Below are positions 1-11,502 of a stretch of 64,000 nt of DNA, piece after piece. Source of the stretch: Meconema thalassinum (lineage: Eukaryota > Arthropoda > Insecta > Orthoptera > Tettigoniidae); the NCBI GenBank assembly GCA_946902985.2, contig OX336395.1, positions 14,858,708-14,922,707 on the forward strand, written 5' to 3'. The position numbers and the translations under genes are program-made. The notes beneath the pieces were generated by a model that was not told the DNA's origin, ran no database searches, and was given only the letters and a program-made list of their open reading frames with translations. The first letter of the stretch is position 1. Each line of letters begins with the position of its first letter.

Positions 1-2905
1 AGTTCTCATCCAAATGTTTAATAAGCTCTTAAATGTTTATAACAAAATTACATAAATTATTTATAACAATTGGAAATTGTTTATAATATTTGTCAAAGAC
101 AATAAAAATATTTTAAACACGCCTTTAACATCACTTTCGTTCCACATTATTTTCAAAATATTTACAGCAATTATTTACAATATTAACATTTAAATTAATT
201 AAATTATTAATTTAAGAAATACATTAACCACTTGTTCATCCGGTTGGTAATTTCATAATCGTGTTTAATATAATCGACCAATGAAGGATAGTTATACATA
301 TTAATGTCACAATCTGGTTTAATAAAGGTTTTAATAATTATTTGTGACGGTAATCTTCATTCAAAATCTTATCTCAAATTCTTTCAAAACTCTTGTTAAT
401 TATAACAGTAAATTCACTTGATTAATTTTCAACGAACTATGACAATACACTCCAGCGGAAAATACTTCGCTAACACAATAATGCACAAACTGCATTATAA
501 TTAAGCCCAAAATTCATCATATATTAATCTATATGGCATCAAAAACTTCTACCGAACTTACAAAAACTTCCACAAATAATTCTTTAACATTAATTCCTGT
601 GGGAACCTCCTTCATATTCAAGGGCAATATACATCAGCGACTTTCAACACGTGCGCTGTACTAGCGATTATACATCCATAGTTCCACTTAAAAATTCTTA
701 TAATCATTAATTGTTTCAAAACTGTTTTCATTTAACCTTCGTGGATTTCATTCATGAATCGAAATGAAACGAAAATTTTGCCAATCACAAACAAATTTAA
801 TAGTGAATACGCTTATATACGCCTGTCTGGTCTATCAAAATTTAAGATTAACATTCTCAAAAAATTGTAGTATAAAAATACTATCATCAAATAAATTACG
901 ACTAACTGCAAAGTAGTCGAATAGAATCCAATTAGACTGGGGAATGCAAACATCGTTATATAAATCTCTAATTGAGAAAAACTCCTAACAAAAGTTCTTG
1001 ACTTTAATGCATTCAATAATTCATTATTAAAGTTCATCTTTCACAAAAATGTCTATGATGCAATGATCGTTCATAACTGACGATAAATGTCTGTGTTGCA
1101 ATCAATTCAAATAACGACTCGTATTTCCAAGATCGTCGACAACGCAAGAGATTTTAACGCTCTAAAATCATTTAAATGTTCTTCCTTCTTGATGATGACA
1201 GAAAATTGGTCAAAGCAATTAAACTGGGGTAGAATTACTTTAATAAAGTGACACGCTGTCTGAATTTAAATCTGCCATAAAAATCATTAACTTACAGTCA
1301 AATCGTGACTACAAAAATATTAATTACTGAAAAATCTAAATATCAGTCTCAACTGATCCAAAATCGTTAACTATGCCCATGACATAACAATGTCTTAATA
1401 AATCGTCGAAAAAGGCATAACTCATCAAGGTGTACTGAGAATAAGAATCTCAAACAAGAAAATAGGGCAAAATACATGAGGACAAAAATATGGGAAAAAA
1501 TGGTTGCTCAAATATCATTAAGAAACTCAAATACAATAAACGTTCACGACTACCTTATCTGCCGATTGACGTTCCAGAGGAAAATTCCCCAAAGAAGACT
1601 GCTGATGGATCCATTTCACCAAGTTAAAGCTGAGCACCATCCTCGAAATAGGAAACAGCACCTTCGGAGAATCGAACTGCTTCCTTCTCCGGAAATCGCA
1701 CTGCTCCTTGAAGACAAATAGACATCCTTCCAGCAATAATCTTCTTTGTGAGTCGGGATAACCCTGACCTCTCTTGAAAAAATCCCTGAAGTTCCAGTAG
1801 ACAATCGCCATGAAGTTTTTGTAGAAATTTCCGAAGAAATATTCATATTCAATGAGTATGTAATAGATTCCATTGCTGTTCGATAGTATTCAGCCTTTAA
1901 TCACGAAACATGGGTGTAGATGGTATTCACCACATGTTCGCTTGTGTGGAATAGCAATTAGCGAAGTTCCATGTTGCTATCTTACTCCGTTGAAATATGT
2001 CCCAATTGCATTAAGTCCTTTAGCCTTCCATTTTCTCCTCGGTTGTAGTAATAGAAGAACAAACTGCCTTATTAAATTGCTCCATTATACTATAGTGTTG
2101 TGTAACAAAAGCAATCTGAAGTCTCCCTATTTCACTAGCAGCGTCAGCCGTGGCGTAGATTCTGGCGATACAAGTGCTTCTCTGGTGGCGAGATAATCAC
2201 TTTTGTCAGTCGTTGAAACTTGCTAATATCTTTCAAACTAATCGCTCGAAATTGTTCAGCTTTCCTATATTACTTCATGTAGCACTGCACAATAGAACTA
2301 GCTTATAGGCGACCGCTAACTGTTCAAAGCTAATCTTGTAGATGCTTCCGAAGGTGCGTTTTAACTTCACCTAGTTTGACTTGAATCTCGTATAATGCAG
2401 TGGCCTCACCACGCGTTATAAAAACGACTCTTTCACACTTTTCACTACGACGTCTCTCCAAAATGACTGTATAAGAAAAGAACTTTCACAATTAGACTTC
2501 GATGATCTGAGAATGAGATCTGAGAATGATCGGAGAATGAGGCTCCTCTCTTCTGTGCAAGCCCTTTTATTAACTTCACGAGGGGCGTTTCCATCCCTTC
2601 CAGAGCGTGATACTGCGTCATCGCTAAAAGTTCCAACTTCGTCAATACATGACGGATTTTCAAAATTCAAAAACTGAAAATAAATTTCACCAAAATTCCA
2701 AATCAATGCCTCTACTGCAAATGGATTTCCACAATTCTGCATTCCAAAAGTAATAAAAATACCATAGTTTCAGCAATCTCCGTCTTCCTTTAAACTATCG
2801 TTTATTGGTTCAAGCCTCCCCTCCAATAGCATAGTTTCTTCCTCAGCAGAATTCCTCGTTTCCTGCGACTGCGTCGTAAATCTTGGAACATTCTCGACTA
2901 AATGC
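1..2905. other. AT-rich intergenic DNA, no gene recognised
   Basis: The stretch is AT-rich, especially the first 1.4 kb. The open frames (for example 813-1037 minus and 1476-1721 plus) are short, overlap each other on opposite strands, and show no domain, splice context or family resemblance that I recognise. A minus-strand frame at 2416-2742 is open for 108 codons but is low-complexity and unfamiliar. I see no RNA gene here. Confidence 0.5.
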
Positions 2906-2990
2906 TGACGTCACTGAGAATCTCAGCTCAAGTAACCTGCTGGCATAACGTTTGCGTCATCCGTGCTTACGTCATGACTACCCACGTCAT
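2906..2990. promoter_or_regulatory. Cluster of four CRE/ATF-like motifs
   Basis: A perfect palindromic TGACGTCA lies at 2906-2913. Half-site variants follow: TGCGTCAT at 2953-2960, TTACGTCAT at 2967-2975 and CACGTCAT at 2983-2990. CREB/ATF and AP-1 type bZIP factors bind such sequences. Four in 85 bp of AT-rich DNA is unusual. No gene start is identifiable next to it, so it may be an enhancer, part of a transposon LTR or promoter, or chance. Confidence 0.25.
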
Positions 2991-3035
2991 AACTATGACA
3001 GCCATAACTTTCCTTAAAATTTCCAATATAGCCAC

Positions 3036-3296
3036 CGTGGTCTCTATATAATTCAATTACGGGGGCAGTACCATCCCGGCATTTGCCCGAAGACGAAGTG
3101 GAAAACCACGGAAAACCACTTCGAGGATGGCTGAGGTGGGAATTGAACCCCCTCTACTCATTTGGACCACCCGAGGCTGAGTAGACCCCGTTCCAGTCCT
3201 CATACCACTTTTCAAATTTCGTGGCAGAGCCGGGAATCGAACCCAGGACCTTCGGGACGGCAGCTAACCATGCTGACCGCTACGCTACGGAGGCGA
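3036..3296 (-). mobile_element. tRNA-derived SINE
   Basis: Read on the minus strand, the element starts with a tRNA-like head. It has a box A-like segment (TAGCGTAGCGGTCAGC, about 3291-3276) and a box B match (GGTTCGATTCC) near 3242-3232. These are the internal RNA polymerase III promoter elements of tRNA-type SINEs. A non-tRNA body of about 190 bp follows and contains a second B-box-like string. No clear target-site duplication was found, so both limits are approximate. Confidence 0.6.
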
Positions 3297-3699
3297 GAAG
3301 TGCTCAGTTAAAAGCGGAATTCTAAGCTGTTTGACAAGGACCAAGACAAAGACAGGCATTTGTTAATTAACAGCTCATTTGGGGAACAGGAAGCAGGCAA
3401 TTAGCCGTACACTTTAACGTGCAAGTTGGAAAACAAAAGAAGGAAGACCTATTTTTACATTCCTTGTTAGCCAGAGAATCAACTGTTACAGCAGACAAGG
3501 TAGACTTTCACAGGGTGCCTCAAAATTTTCTAAACACTGCATTCCGGAACTTGGACATTTTCCGTTAAAATTCATATTTCTATTTCCGTTGTCCGCGTAA
3601 AACAGTTTCCGTTTAATAAAGGGAATTTAACACGCTCTCACCCCTAAGTTTGCAGGACCATCAAATATTTCAGTTTAAGACAAGTTTCCGTTTAATAAA

Positions 3700-3871
3700 T
3701 AATAATAATATAATAATGTTATTGGTGTTACGTCCCTTTTAACTACACTGGCTTTTAGAGACGCCGGGGTGCCGGAATTTTGCCCCGAAGGGGATCTTTA
3801 ACGTGCCAGTAAATATACTGACACGGCTCCCTCGCATTTGCGCACCCTCAAATGCCAGCTGACTGCGCCAA
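3700..3871 (-). mobile_element. Retroposon fragment with 14-bp target-site duplication
   Basis: The insert is flanked by identical copies of TTCCGTTTAATAAA at 3686-3699 and 3872-3885. Read on the minus strand it ends in an (ATT)n-like tail at its low-coordinate side. A perfect 14-bp duplication plus a simple-repeat tail indicates target-primed reverse transcription, so this is a SINE or a 5'-truncated LINE 3' end. The body has no coding capacity. Confidence 0.7.
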
Positions 3872-3885
3872 TTCCGTTTAATAAA

Positions 3886-4967
3886 GGCAGGTTTTACCGT
3901 AGTATATATTGTTTTACTTTGGAGTAAAACAAACCTGGTCGGCGTTTCCGGTATCTACTGAGTTTTACCTGGCGCCTATACCATTGCTTTACTTTGGTGA
4001 AGGTAAACAATTATTAAAAGTGGTCTGTGGCTAACTGTGTTAACTTTGGGGGTTATTACGAAGAGCTGCGGGGCCATACTCACCAGACTTACCTGGAGAG
4101 CCAAGCGCTTGCTAGTCGTCTTCACAGTACTGCTGGACAGCATGCAGCAGCGGGAAATACTGGATCTAAACCTAATTACAATCTAAGTGGTTGAGGGTTT
4201 TATAACTAACTGAGTGAAATAAAGAGATAAAGCCCTTGACTGTGAAAGAAGGGATTTATTGAAATACTTAAGAAAGGGTAGTGGAAGCTTAGATAGGGGG
4301 AAGTATATAAGGGAAGAAGGAAAGCAGACACTCTTACTCACCCTACATCTTCTCTTGCGGTGGCTCCATGATGCGACAAGGGCGGTGCCCTTCCGGTCTC
4401 TCGTAGCACTGATACTTCGACTGGTGATGAATCAAGAAGAAAAAAGCGTCCTCTGTATTTGAAGGTTCCCAATTGGGTCACCGTGGTCAGCGGTATGTGC
4501 AGCTGTGTACCTAGTGTTGCCACTATTACATAAAATTGCTGGCTTGCAGTACTGATATCACGTCAGGAGTTGGCAGTCAGTTTGAACTGCAGGGGTCTTC
4601 CCGCTCACTGCGTATCGCGCATTCCAAAAACATTCAGTTGGTCACTACTTGCTTCACTCACTCAGCACATTCCTTCTTTCAGTGGCTGAGTGTCGCCTGC
4701 TGCAATGACAACCATTGGCATGCGGCAAGCCTATATATTTAACTTAGGAATATGCGGGCCGCGCATGCGTACTGCAAGACCCCCCGCACCCCGTCGCAGC
4801 GTGTTCAACTGCTAGATGACAGTACTTACGAATGTAGGACGGTGTTGGCTTGCTACATCCGTATGCCCATGTCATACAGCTCAACTTATACCATTAAATA
4901 ATTATATTATTATTATAATTATAATATTCTAGCTGCATTGGAAGGTGGTATCATAATCATACCTACT
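3886..4967. other. Intergenic, nothing recognised
   Basis: No gene or named repeat is recognised. Short frames at 4259-4462 and 4338-4523 overlap on opposite strands and resemble nothing I know. An AT run with ATT repeats lies at about 4898-4930, just before the hAT insertion. Confidence 0.45.
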
Positions 4968-5285
4968 GCTTAACACAGGGGCGTATATAAGCCCCCCCCC
5001 CCCCCCGAAATTTTTGTCACATATATTATTTGTTTATGAATTAAAACAGTAAAAACCAATATAACCATGTACTATTGTTACTAAGAGACGTTTGGCAACG
5101 TTACAAAGCAAGGCGAAGGTAGAGCGATGTAAACAGTGTGACAATCAGTTCGCTCTGATCTTATGAGTAACAACATAACCTCTTATTACACTCCAGGGCC
5201 TTCGCTCTTATGAACGAACCAACAACAGCAACTAGTGCCCTTGAAGCGTGTGACAAACTTTTCTTTTTTCCCTAACTTTTATGCC

Positions 5286-5506
5286 CTTATCAAACTTTTG
5301 GCAAATTTGCCTCTCTCTGTAGCTACTGGTACTGCCGAACGGAGTTTGAGTTGGTTGAAAACATAGCCTACTTAAGAAATTCTACTTCTGAAAACAGACT
5401 CAGCGGTCTAGTATTGCCATCTATTCACAGAGACATACATCTCACTGACGATGAAGTTATGAACCGATTTGGCAATGCTTCAAGAAACCTTGACTTTATA
5501 TTATAG
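5286..5506 (+). pseudogene. hAT transposase C-terminal dimerisation (hATC) remnant
   Basis: The first frame reads LIKLLANLPLSVATGTAERS, matching the hATC pattern of a leucine-rich start followed by T-A-E-R-S. After a frameshift near 5355 the reading continues as AYLRNSTSENRLSGLVLPSI and then HRDIHLTDDEVMNRFGNASR, ending at TAG 5504-5506. This is the family's dimerisation region, in the order seen in ZMYM1-like and related hAT proteins. The catalytic core and BED finger are absent, so it cannot be a functional transposase. Confidence 0.8.
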
Positions 5507-6718
5507 TGTGAGTTGTAAATCAAAACAGTAACATTAATTCCTCCCATGTAAACACTATCAAGTGAGCAAGGTGATTGTATTAATAACAAGTATCATAGAA
5601 TGGTACAGAAAGTGACACCCAGAGGGTAGCTTGACTTTATATCATAGTGTGAGTTGTAAATCAAAACAGTAACATTAATTCCTCCCTTGTAAACACTATC
5701 AAGTGAGCAAGATGGTTGTATTAATAACAAGTATCATAAAATGGTACAGAAAGTGACACCCAGAGGGTAGCTTGACGTTATATTATAGTGTGAGTTGTAA
5801 ATCAAAACAGTAACATTAATTCCTACCATGTAAACACTATCAAGTGAGCGAGGTGATTGTATTAATAACAAGTATCATAAAATGGTACAGAAAGTGACAC
5901 CCAGAGGGTAGCTTATATTATAGTGTGAGCTGTAAATCAAAACAGTAACATTAATTCTCTCCATGTAAACACTCTCAAGTGAGCAAGATGATTGTATAAA
6001 TAACAAGTATCATAAAATGGTACAGAAAGTGACACCCAGAGGGTAGCTTATATTATAGTGTGAGTTGTAAATCAAAACAGTAACATTAATTCTCTCCATG
6101 TAAACACTATCAAGTGAGCAAGATGGTTGTATTAATAACAAGTATCATAAAATGGTACAGAAAGTGACACCCAGAGGGTAGCTTGACTTAATATTATAGT
6201 GTGAGCTGTAAATCAAAACAGTAACATTAATTCTTCCCATGTAAACACTATCAAGTGAGCAAGGTGATTGTATTAATAACAAGTATCATAGAATGGTACA
6301 GAAAGTGACACCCAGAGGGTAGCTTGACTTTATATTATAGTGTGAGTTGTAAATCAAAACAGTAACATTAATTCTTCCCATGTAAACACTATCAAGTGAG
6401 CAAGATGGTTGTATTAATAACAAGTATCATAGAATGGTACAGAAAGTGACACCCAGAGGGTAGCTTGACTTTATATTATAGTGTGAGTTGTAAATCAAAA
6501 CAGTAACATTAATTGTTCCCATGTAAACACTATCAAGTGAGCGAGATGATTGTATAAATAACAAGTATCATAGAATGGTACAGAAAGTGACACCCAGAGG
6601 GTAGCTTGACGTTATATTATAGTGTGAGTTGTAGATCAAAACAGTAACATTAATTCCTCCCTTGTAAACACTATCAAGTGAGCAAGGTGATTGTATTAAT
6701 AACAAGTATCATAAAGTG
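5491..6718. repeat. Tandem array of a 141-bp unit inside the hAT element
   Basis: TGACTTTATA-type starts recur at 5491, 5632 and 5773, giving a 141-bp period. About 8 to 9 copies are present, some lacking roughly 8 bp around the start. Each unit includes the shared string TGGTACAGAAAGTGACACCC. The first unit starts inside the last codons of the hAT transposase remnant, so the array is an expansion of the transposon's own 3' end. Confidence 0.85.
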
Positions 6719-6936
6719 GTCTTAGTTGTGTTTGACATTAACCAAACATAAAACATCACAACAAATTGGTTGAAAAAGTGATGCCAGATAGCCTTAAAAC
6801 TCATCATTTTGCAGAATTATACAAAAGTTTCCCGGGGAGAACCCCGGACCCCCATTCTTTGGGCCTATACCATGCCCCCTAACCCCCGGCTGGGCACCCC
6901 CCGAAATAAAACTCTATATACGCCCCTGGTTTAACA

Positions 6937-8728
6937 GCATATCTTTATGTCCTCAGGGGCGTAACTGAGAAAGGGCGGTATTAGAGGTACAGGTTGCGAA
7001 TTAACTGGAGGGCAAAACGTGTATGTAAATTGTACTGAAGAAGTGGTGTGCAAGCAGAATCTATAGGTCGCTTAGCGGCCTTGTCTCGGGAGGGATTACG
7101 GGAATGTAGAGCAAACGGTTGTATATAGCTAAGTCAGCAGCCAGGCCGGCGGGGCCCGTGTGGCGCAGCTGAATTGGCCACTCGGAGAAAGTTGGGAATT
7201 AGGGGTTTGATTAAGAGGGTCTAAGCAATGCAAGGATTCAATTCAATTCAAATGCTTTTAATTCTATAAGTGTGATGAGGAAGAATCGCTAGTGAGCTTT
7301 TAGCGACACAAAGTGTAATGAAATGTAATGGGATGATTACAAAGTAATGGGGGTTGGTGTTGGAAGGAAGCTTTACAGGAAATAACCAAGAGCAGCACTC
7401 ACCTGATCGGTAGAATCGTAGCGACGTCGAGAGATCGTTTCCTCAAGCTGTCGGGGTTATTTATAGTAGTTTCAGTGGTGAGGTAATTTCATGTTAGCAT
7501 TCTCGTGTTTTGAGGCGCCCTAGATAGCTGCTGACCAAATGTTTACCTTGTGTGGCAATGTATGAGAGTTGGCTCGCCAGGCCAGTGTAATTTGTTGTTG
7601 TTGCTTCGTCTTGGGGATTGTGGCGTGAAGAAGGGATGAAAGGGGTGATAATGCCCCACGGGGGCTCGGGGCATAATAATATATTGAACAAATTAACCAT
7701 ACATATTAAACTTTTGAGTCTTACAGTAAGTACTAGTGTTTCCTGAAGCATAGACAAATCTATGTTGAGATTTTTCACCAAGAATTTCTAGTCATATACA
7801 TATTGATGATGTAAAGCTTCTTTCCAGAGCTATTGAAGAAACGGTTCATCACTATATTAGCGATGTTTTGCTCCATTTTCTAATTGGCTGAGGTTGTGTG
7901 TGCATGTACCAAAGAGTAGTTTCGTCAGTAGCGGGAATGTAATGATATCAGTCTATTTACTAGTTCTGGGGCTCATACGGAAATAACCCTTACACAAGTT
8001 TCTTGTTTTTGGTATTATTGAGTCATTAACTGATGTTTCACTCTCGTCAATGGAGGACATTTTCATTACAAAAGATTATACTTATAATAGCATGTACAAT
8101 TCAGAAACAATGTGAGCACAGTTATTATATCTTATTTCCAAATTTGATTTCCATTTCAAGTGCTAGGTTTCAAGGTACCGTAGGTGAGCTTTACTGTGGA
8201 TTTCTTTGTTTGTAAGTTAACTGACCAAGCTCTGTTGATCTTAATCTATTTTATCATGTTGTGAATAAACTCACATCAGCTCATGAATTATTTAACATCA
8301 CAAACATGTGCGAATTACCATCAAAACACTGTGCACAATAAGGGCAAAACATCAGTTAATCAATTAAGAACTGAAGGCAAGAATAACAAAAAGAAAAGAT
8401 TTTACAGTACGATGATACATTAGTTACATTCACACTCCTAGAATCATAACTGAAGTACTTATTGATTTACATTAGCAACATATGTGTAAAAATTGACTCA
8501 CATCAATAATATTGTGTAATATTGTACAGTTACTGCCGGAGTAGGTGTTTTATTGGTGAAACCAGGTTCCCATAAATAATGGTACACAATCAATAACTTC
8601 TAATATGTACTGCTATAATAGAAACATGACTTAACTGTCATCACCCAAAGTCAAGTTCCAAGTATACTAACGATACTAACGTGGAGACACACCCACACTC
8701 ATGTTAACTGTGGCTGCTAATAAAGATG
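6937..8728. other. Intergenic, nothing firmly recognised
   Basis: No gene is recognised. The open frame at 7494-7781 (minus) has no family resemblance. A GC-richer patch near 7140-7230 may be a repeat remnant but lacks defined ends. The rest is ordinary AT-rich DNA. Confidence 0.4.
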
Positions 8729-8736
8729 ATAATGAT

Positions 8737-9565
8737 TAGGGCTCGGATATTTAGGTGCTAAAAATCGGGAAAATATTTATTTTTTAAGTATTAAAAATAC
8801 CTGAAATATGTGACAAAAAAGTAAAAATATGTTATAATTTAGTTAATTAATGTGAATATAAACAATATGCAGTACTCACGAATGCAATTTATGCTAAGTC
8901 TCACTGACTGCTGAAGCATTACAATACACAACGAGATACACCTTCAGGTTGTCCATCACAAATGACCGACAATTATCGCGAAATACTTATTCTGAAGGCG
9001 AAAACTGCGGCAATATGTTTCTTGTCCTTGAGGTGTTGTGCAACTTGAGATCGCTGTTCAGCCTTGATTGCTTTCCCACATGGTTGGCAGAACAGAACGC
9101 CCCCATCAGAAGTAAAATTATCTTTAAATTCTGCAACAGACGATAACTTGTAATTGTTTTTACTTTAGGCATCGTAGAACTGCCTTACACTTCAGTGCCA
9201 GAAATGAACTGCATGTGAGTGACACTGGTTGCAGCTAGCTCTGCCATGTGGTGCAATGTGGCTATGGACAAAGAAATCCCCGGCTTCCACAGTGAGTGAC
9301 ACGGGGCGACAAGTTAAGAATAACACAGCTGCAAGCTGACATACGATCTGCATGAAGATTAGATAGCTCTCAGGGTCTTCCCCGTTGAAGTAACACGGAA
9401 CAAAAATGCAATAAACTGAAGGATCTAACATACTGATTAAAAAATGTAAATATTTATGTATTTATGTGCTAATAAGTGGCAAGCAGGAATTTATGGATTT
9501 ATAGAAGAAAAAAAGCTTAAAATATGTATTTACATAAAAATACTTACCTAAAAATCTGAGCCCTA
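8737..9565 (-). mobile_element. Deleted hAT-like element (829 bp)
   Basis: The ends are inverted copies starting TAGGGCTC: 8737 onward reads TAGGGCTCGGATATTTAGGT and the complement of the other end reads TAGGGCTCAGATTTTTAGGT. The flanks ATAATGAT (8729-8736) and ATATTGAT (9566-9573) form an 8-bp duplication with one mismatch. The interior keeps only the N-terminal zinc-finger part of a transposase on the minus strand. The element is an internally deleted, non-autonomous hAT-type copy. Confidence 0.7.
8973..9172 (-). pseudogene. BED-like zinc-finger remnant of a hAT transposase
   Basis: The minus strand from 9149 reads KLSSVAEFKDNFTSDGGVLF, then CQPCGKAIKAEQRSQ and a stretch with two histidines (HLKDKKH). 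This C-x2-C ... H-x5-H spacing fits a BED-like DNA-binding finger at the start of hAT transposases. The frame closes at 8973. A possible start (MPKVKTI, from 9172) lies in another frame, so at least one frameshift separates it from the finger. The catalytic region is absent. Confidence 0.6.
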
Positions 9566-9573
9566 ATATTGAT

Positions 9574-10323
9574 AATTGTTGTTTTAAGGGGGTCTAACAT
9601 GGAGGTTATCGGCCCCATGCTAATAAAGACATCCTCTCTATGAGAGGGTGGATTAGGGCAACTCAATTAAATTGTCTAGTGTAATTCTTTGTGACTAAAG
9701 GAACAAACATTCTTACCTGATTTGAAATTCATTGTTTTCTCTCTTAATTATGATTTTTTGTTTGTTGTATTTATTAATATTAGAATTTATTGTTATAAGC
9801 AATTATGTTATTTTTATTCAGCTAATTTGTATTTTGGCACTGGTCTCTATATTCTAAAAAATAATTTATAAAATAATTGCCACGAGGGGCAGATGAATAG
9901 GATTTTGTACCTGTTAAAATAAGCAATGTAAGAAGCTAACCCGCCTGTCCGGAGCGCAGGAGAATCGGGTTCCAATCCCGAATGAAATCTCCTTTTCAAG
10001 TCATACTCAAAAAGATAACTGATCCCTCAATGTAGCCGCTAGTGTAAAATGTAGCTTTCCATTTTCAGTCTCATTCATGGCTACAATTATATGGAAGCCA
10101 CTGAAGTAGGAGGGCTCAGTCAATGCCTCACTCCTCACTTTGCCCAGCATGCATCATCCTAGTGTGGCAGTCTTCTACCCACATAATTTACGGCGCTCTT
10201 TAAGCATCCAAACATACACTATTAGCCATAACAGAAGCACAGGCTTTTACGCAAATTCAAGTGACACCCACGTTCAGCGTCTGATGGCCAAGATGTCGTA
10301 AGTTCCAAAAATGTTCTCACCAC
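9574..10323. other. 3' flank of the left zinc-finger gene with repeat scraps
   Basis: A SINE-tail-like piece lies at about 9576-9617 in reverse orientation; it resembles the insert at 32180-32234. A B-box-like string (GGGTTCCAATCCC) lies at about 9969-9981 within a tRNA-like patch. On the minus strand, AATAAA-type signals occur near 9770 and 9786 and could end the zinc-finger transcript about 0.55 kb past its stop codon. The polyadenylation site itself is inference. Confidence 0.4.
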
Positions 10324-11374
10324 TCATTGAGTCGGTTCTCGTATGTTTTGCGCCTGGACCGGCGTTTGAGACAATTTCTCTGCGTGCATGCTCATATGCC
10401 TGCGAAAGCTTGAAGCATGAGCAAAAGCCTTTCCGCATATACTGCATTTGTGTGCTTTAAAACCAGTATGGGTTAGCATATGCATATTAAGATTGGCACG
10501 CTGACTAAAGGTTTTATAGCATACCTCACAACAATGAGGCTTGGAGCCTGAGTGTGTCACCAAGTGCTTAGACAGGTTCCCTCGTTGTGTGAAACCCTTT
10601 GAACATGTTGGGCAAACAAATGGCTTTTTCCCACTGTGAATTAATTTATGCTCTTCTAAATAAGCCCGAAGGGTGAACGCCTTTTCGCATGTATCACACT
10701 TAAATAACTTTTTCCCTGAATGTGTTAGCAAATGATACCGTAGGTTTGATCGACGAGTAAAAGCGCTGCTGCAAGTGCTACACACGTAAGGCTTCTCAGC
10801 GGCATGGCATAATATATGTGCCTGAAGTTCAGATCGTTCGGTGAAAGCTTTATCGCACAGATGGCAAGGGTGAGGCCTTTCACCTGTATGGAGCAATTTG
10901 TGTCTATCCAAGTGAGACCGCCTGTAAAATGATTTCTCGCACGACATACAATGATGAGTCTTTCGACGTACATACTTCGTTTCATCCTGATCGGCAGACT
11001 GTTTGAAAAGTATGTCACACGTCATACAGAAACAAAGCCCCTTGTATGACTGTTGCACCGAGTCAGAAATTTTGAAGCCACCACTATCATATGCTTTGCC
11101 ACATCCATCACAGGTATACAGCTTCCTTCCTGCAGCGGTCGACACCGCGGAATCTATAGAAGTTTGCGAAAGAGATATCTGATGACTCTTTGCCACATGC
11201 TCATCTAGATATTGTTGTGATGTAAAAGTGTTTTCGCAGTAAGGGCAATTGCATGTTGTCCCCGCGGATGCCATCAATTCCAATCGACCGGGAGGGGCTT
11301 CTGAGTGACCTAATACTTCATTGGCTTGCATGCTTCCAGTGCTAGTATCCTGACCATCAGTGGACAGCTGCATT
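10324..11374 (-). CDS. Left C2H2 zinc-finger gene, exon 5 (all zinc fingers, stop)
   Basis: This terminal exon encodes residues 115-464 of a predicted 464-residue nuclear DNA-binding protein. The acceptor CAG ends at 11375, and the first base A completes a split GAA codon with exon 4. One C2H2 finger lies at about residues 158-179. A degenerate Cys-rich stretch (about 203-250) lacks proper histidine pairs. Seven tandem fingers follow at about 257-445 with C-x2-C-x12-H-x3-H spacing and TGEKP-like linkers (HTGERP, HAAEKP, HSGKKP). The tail is short and polar, with the stop at 10326-10324. The finger array should bind DNA in a sequence-specific way; the target is unknown. The exon is intact, with no frameshift or stop. 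The downstream ATG at 11373 could mimic a start, but the upstream exons fit in phase. Confidence 0.9.
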
Positions 11375-11502
11375 CTGCAAAGGATAATAAACAATTATTG
11401 CTAGACATTAGTACTTGTCACAGGTGGATACAGATCAAAAAGCAGGACAAAGTGGAATAGCAGTAATAGAAGGAATATTATGAAGGCTTTTTATTCAATA
11501 TT

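Larger units (their letters stand above)
4976..6928 (+). mobile_element. Non-autonomous hAT transposon with terminal inverted repeats and 8-bp TSD
   Basis: The 5' end CAGGGGCGTATATA (4976-4989) is matched in reverse complement by the 3' end at 6915-6928. The flanks are GCTTAACA (4968-4975) and GTTTAACA (6929-6936), an 8-bp duplication with one mismatch, as expected for hAT. A decayed C-terminal transposase fragment (5286-5506) lies inside, followed by an array of a 141-bp unit that makes up most of the element. The N-terminal part of the transposase is missing, so it could only have moved using an enzyme supplied elsewhere. A C-run follows the 5' end. Confidence 0.85.

Noticed and set aside
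813..1037. Hydrophobic 74-codon minus-strand frame that might be a membrane protein
   Set aside because: AT-rich DNA readily gives such frames, and there is no recognisable family, splice context or supporting neighbour.
3225..3296. Genuine tRNA gene
   Set aside because: Box A and B are present, but the sequence continues into a SINE body and does not fold into a complete cloverleaf with a standard anticodon arm by eye.
10725..11018. 97-codon minus-strand frame within the zinc-finger exon
   Set aside because: It is an alternative frame of the zinc-finger exon and has no domain of its own.
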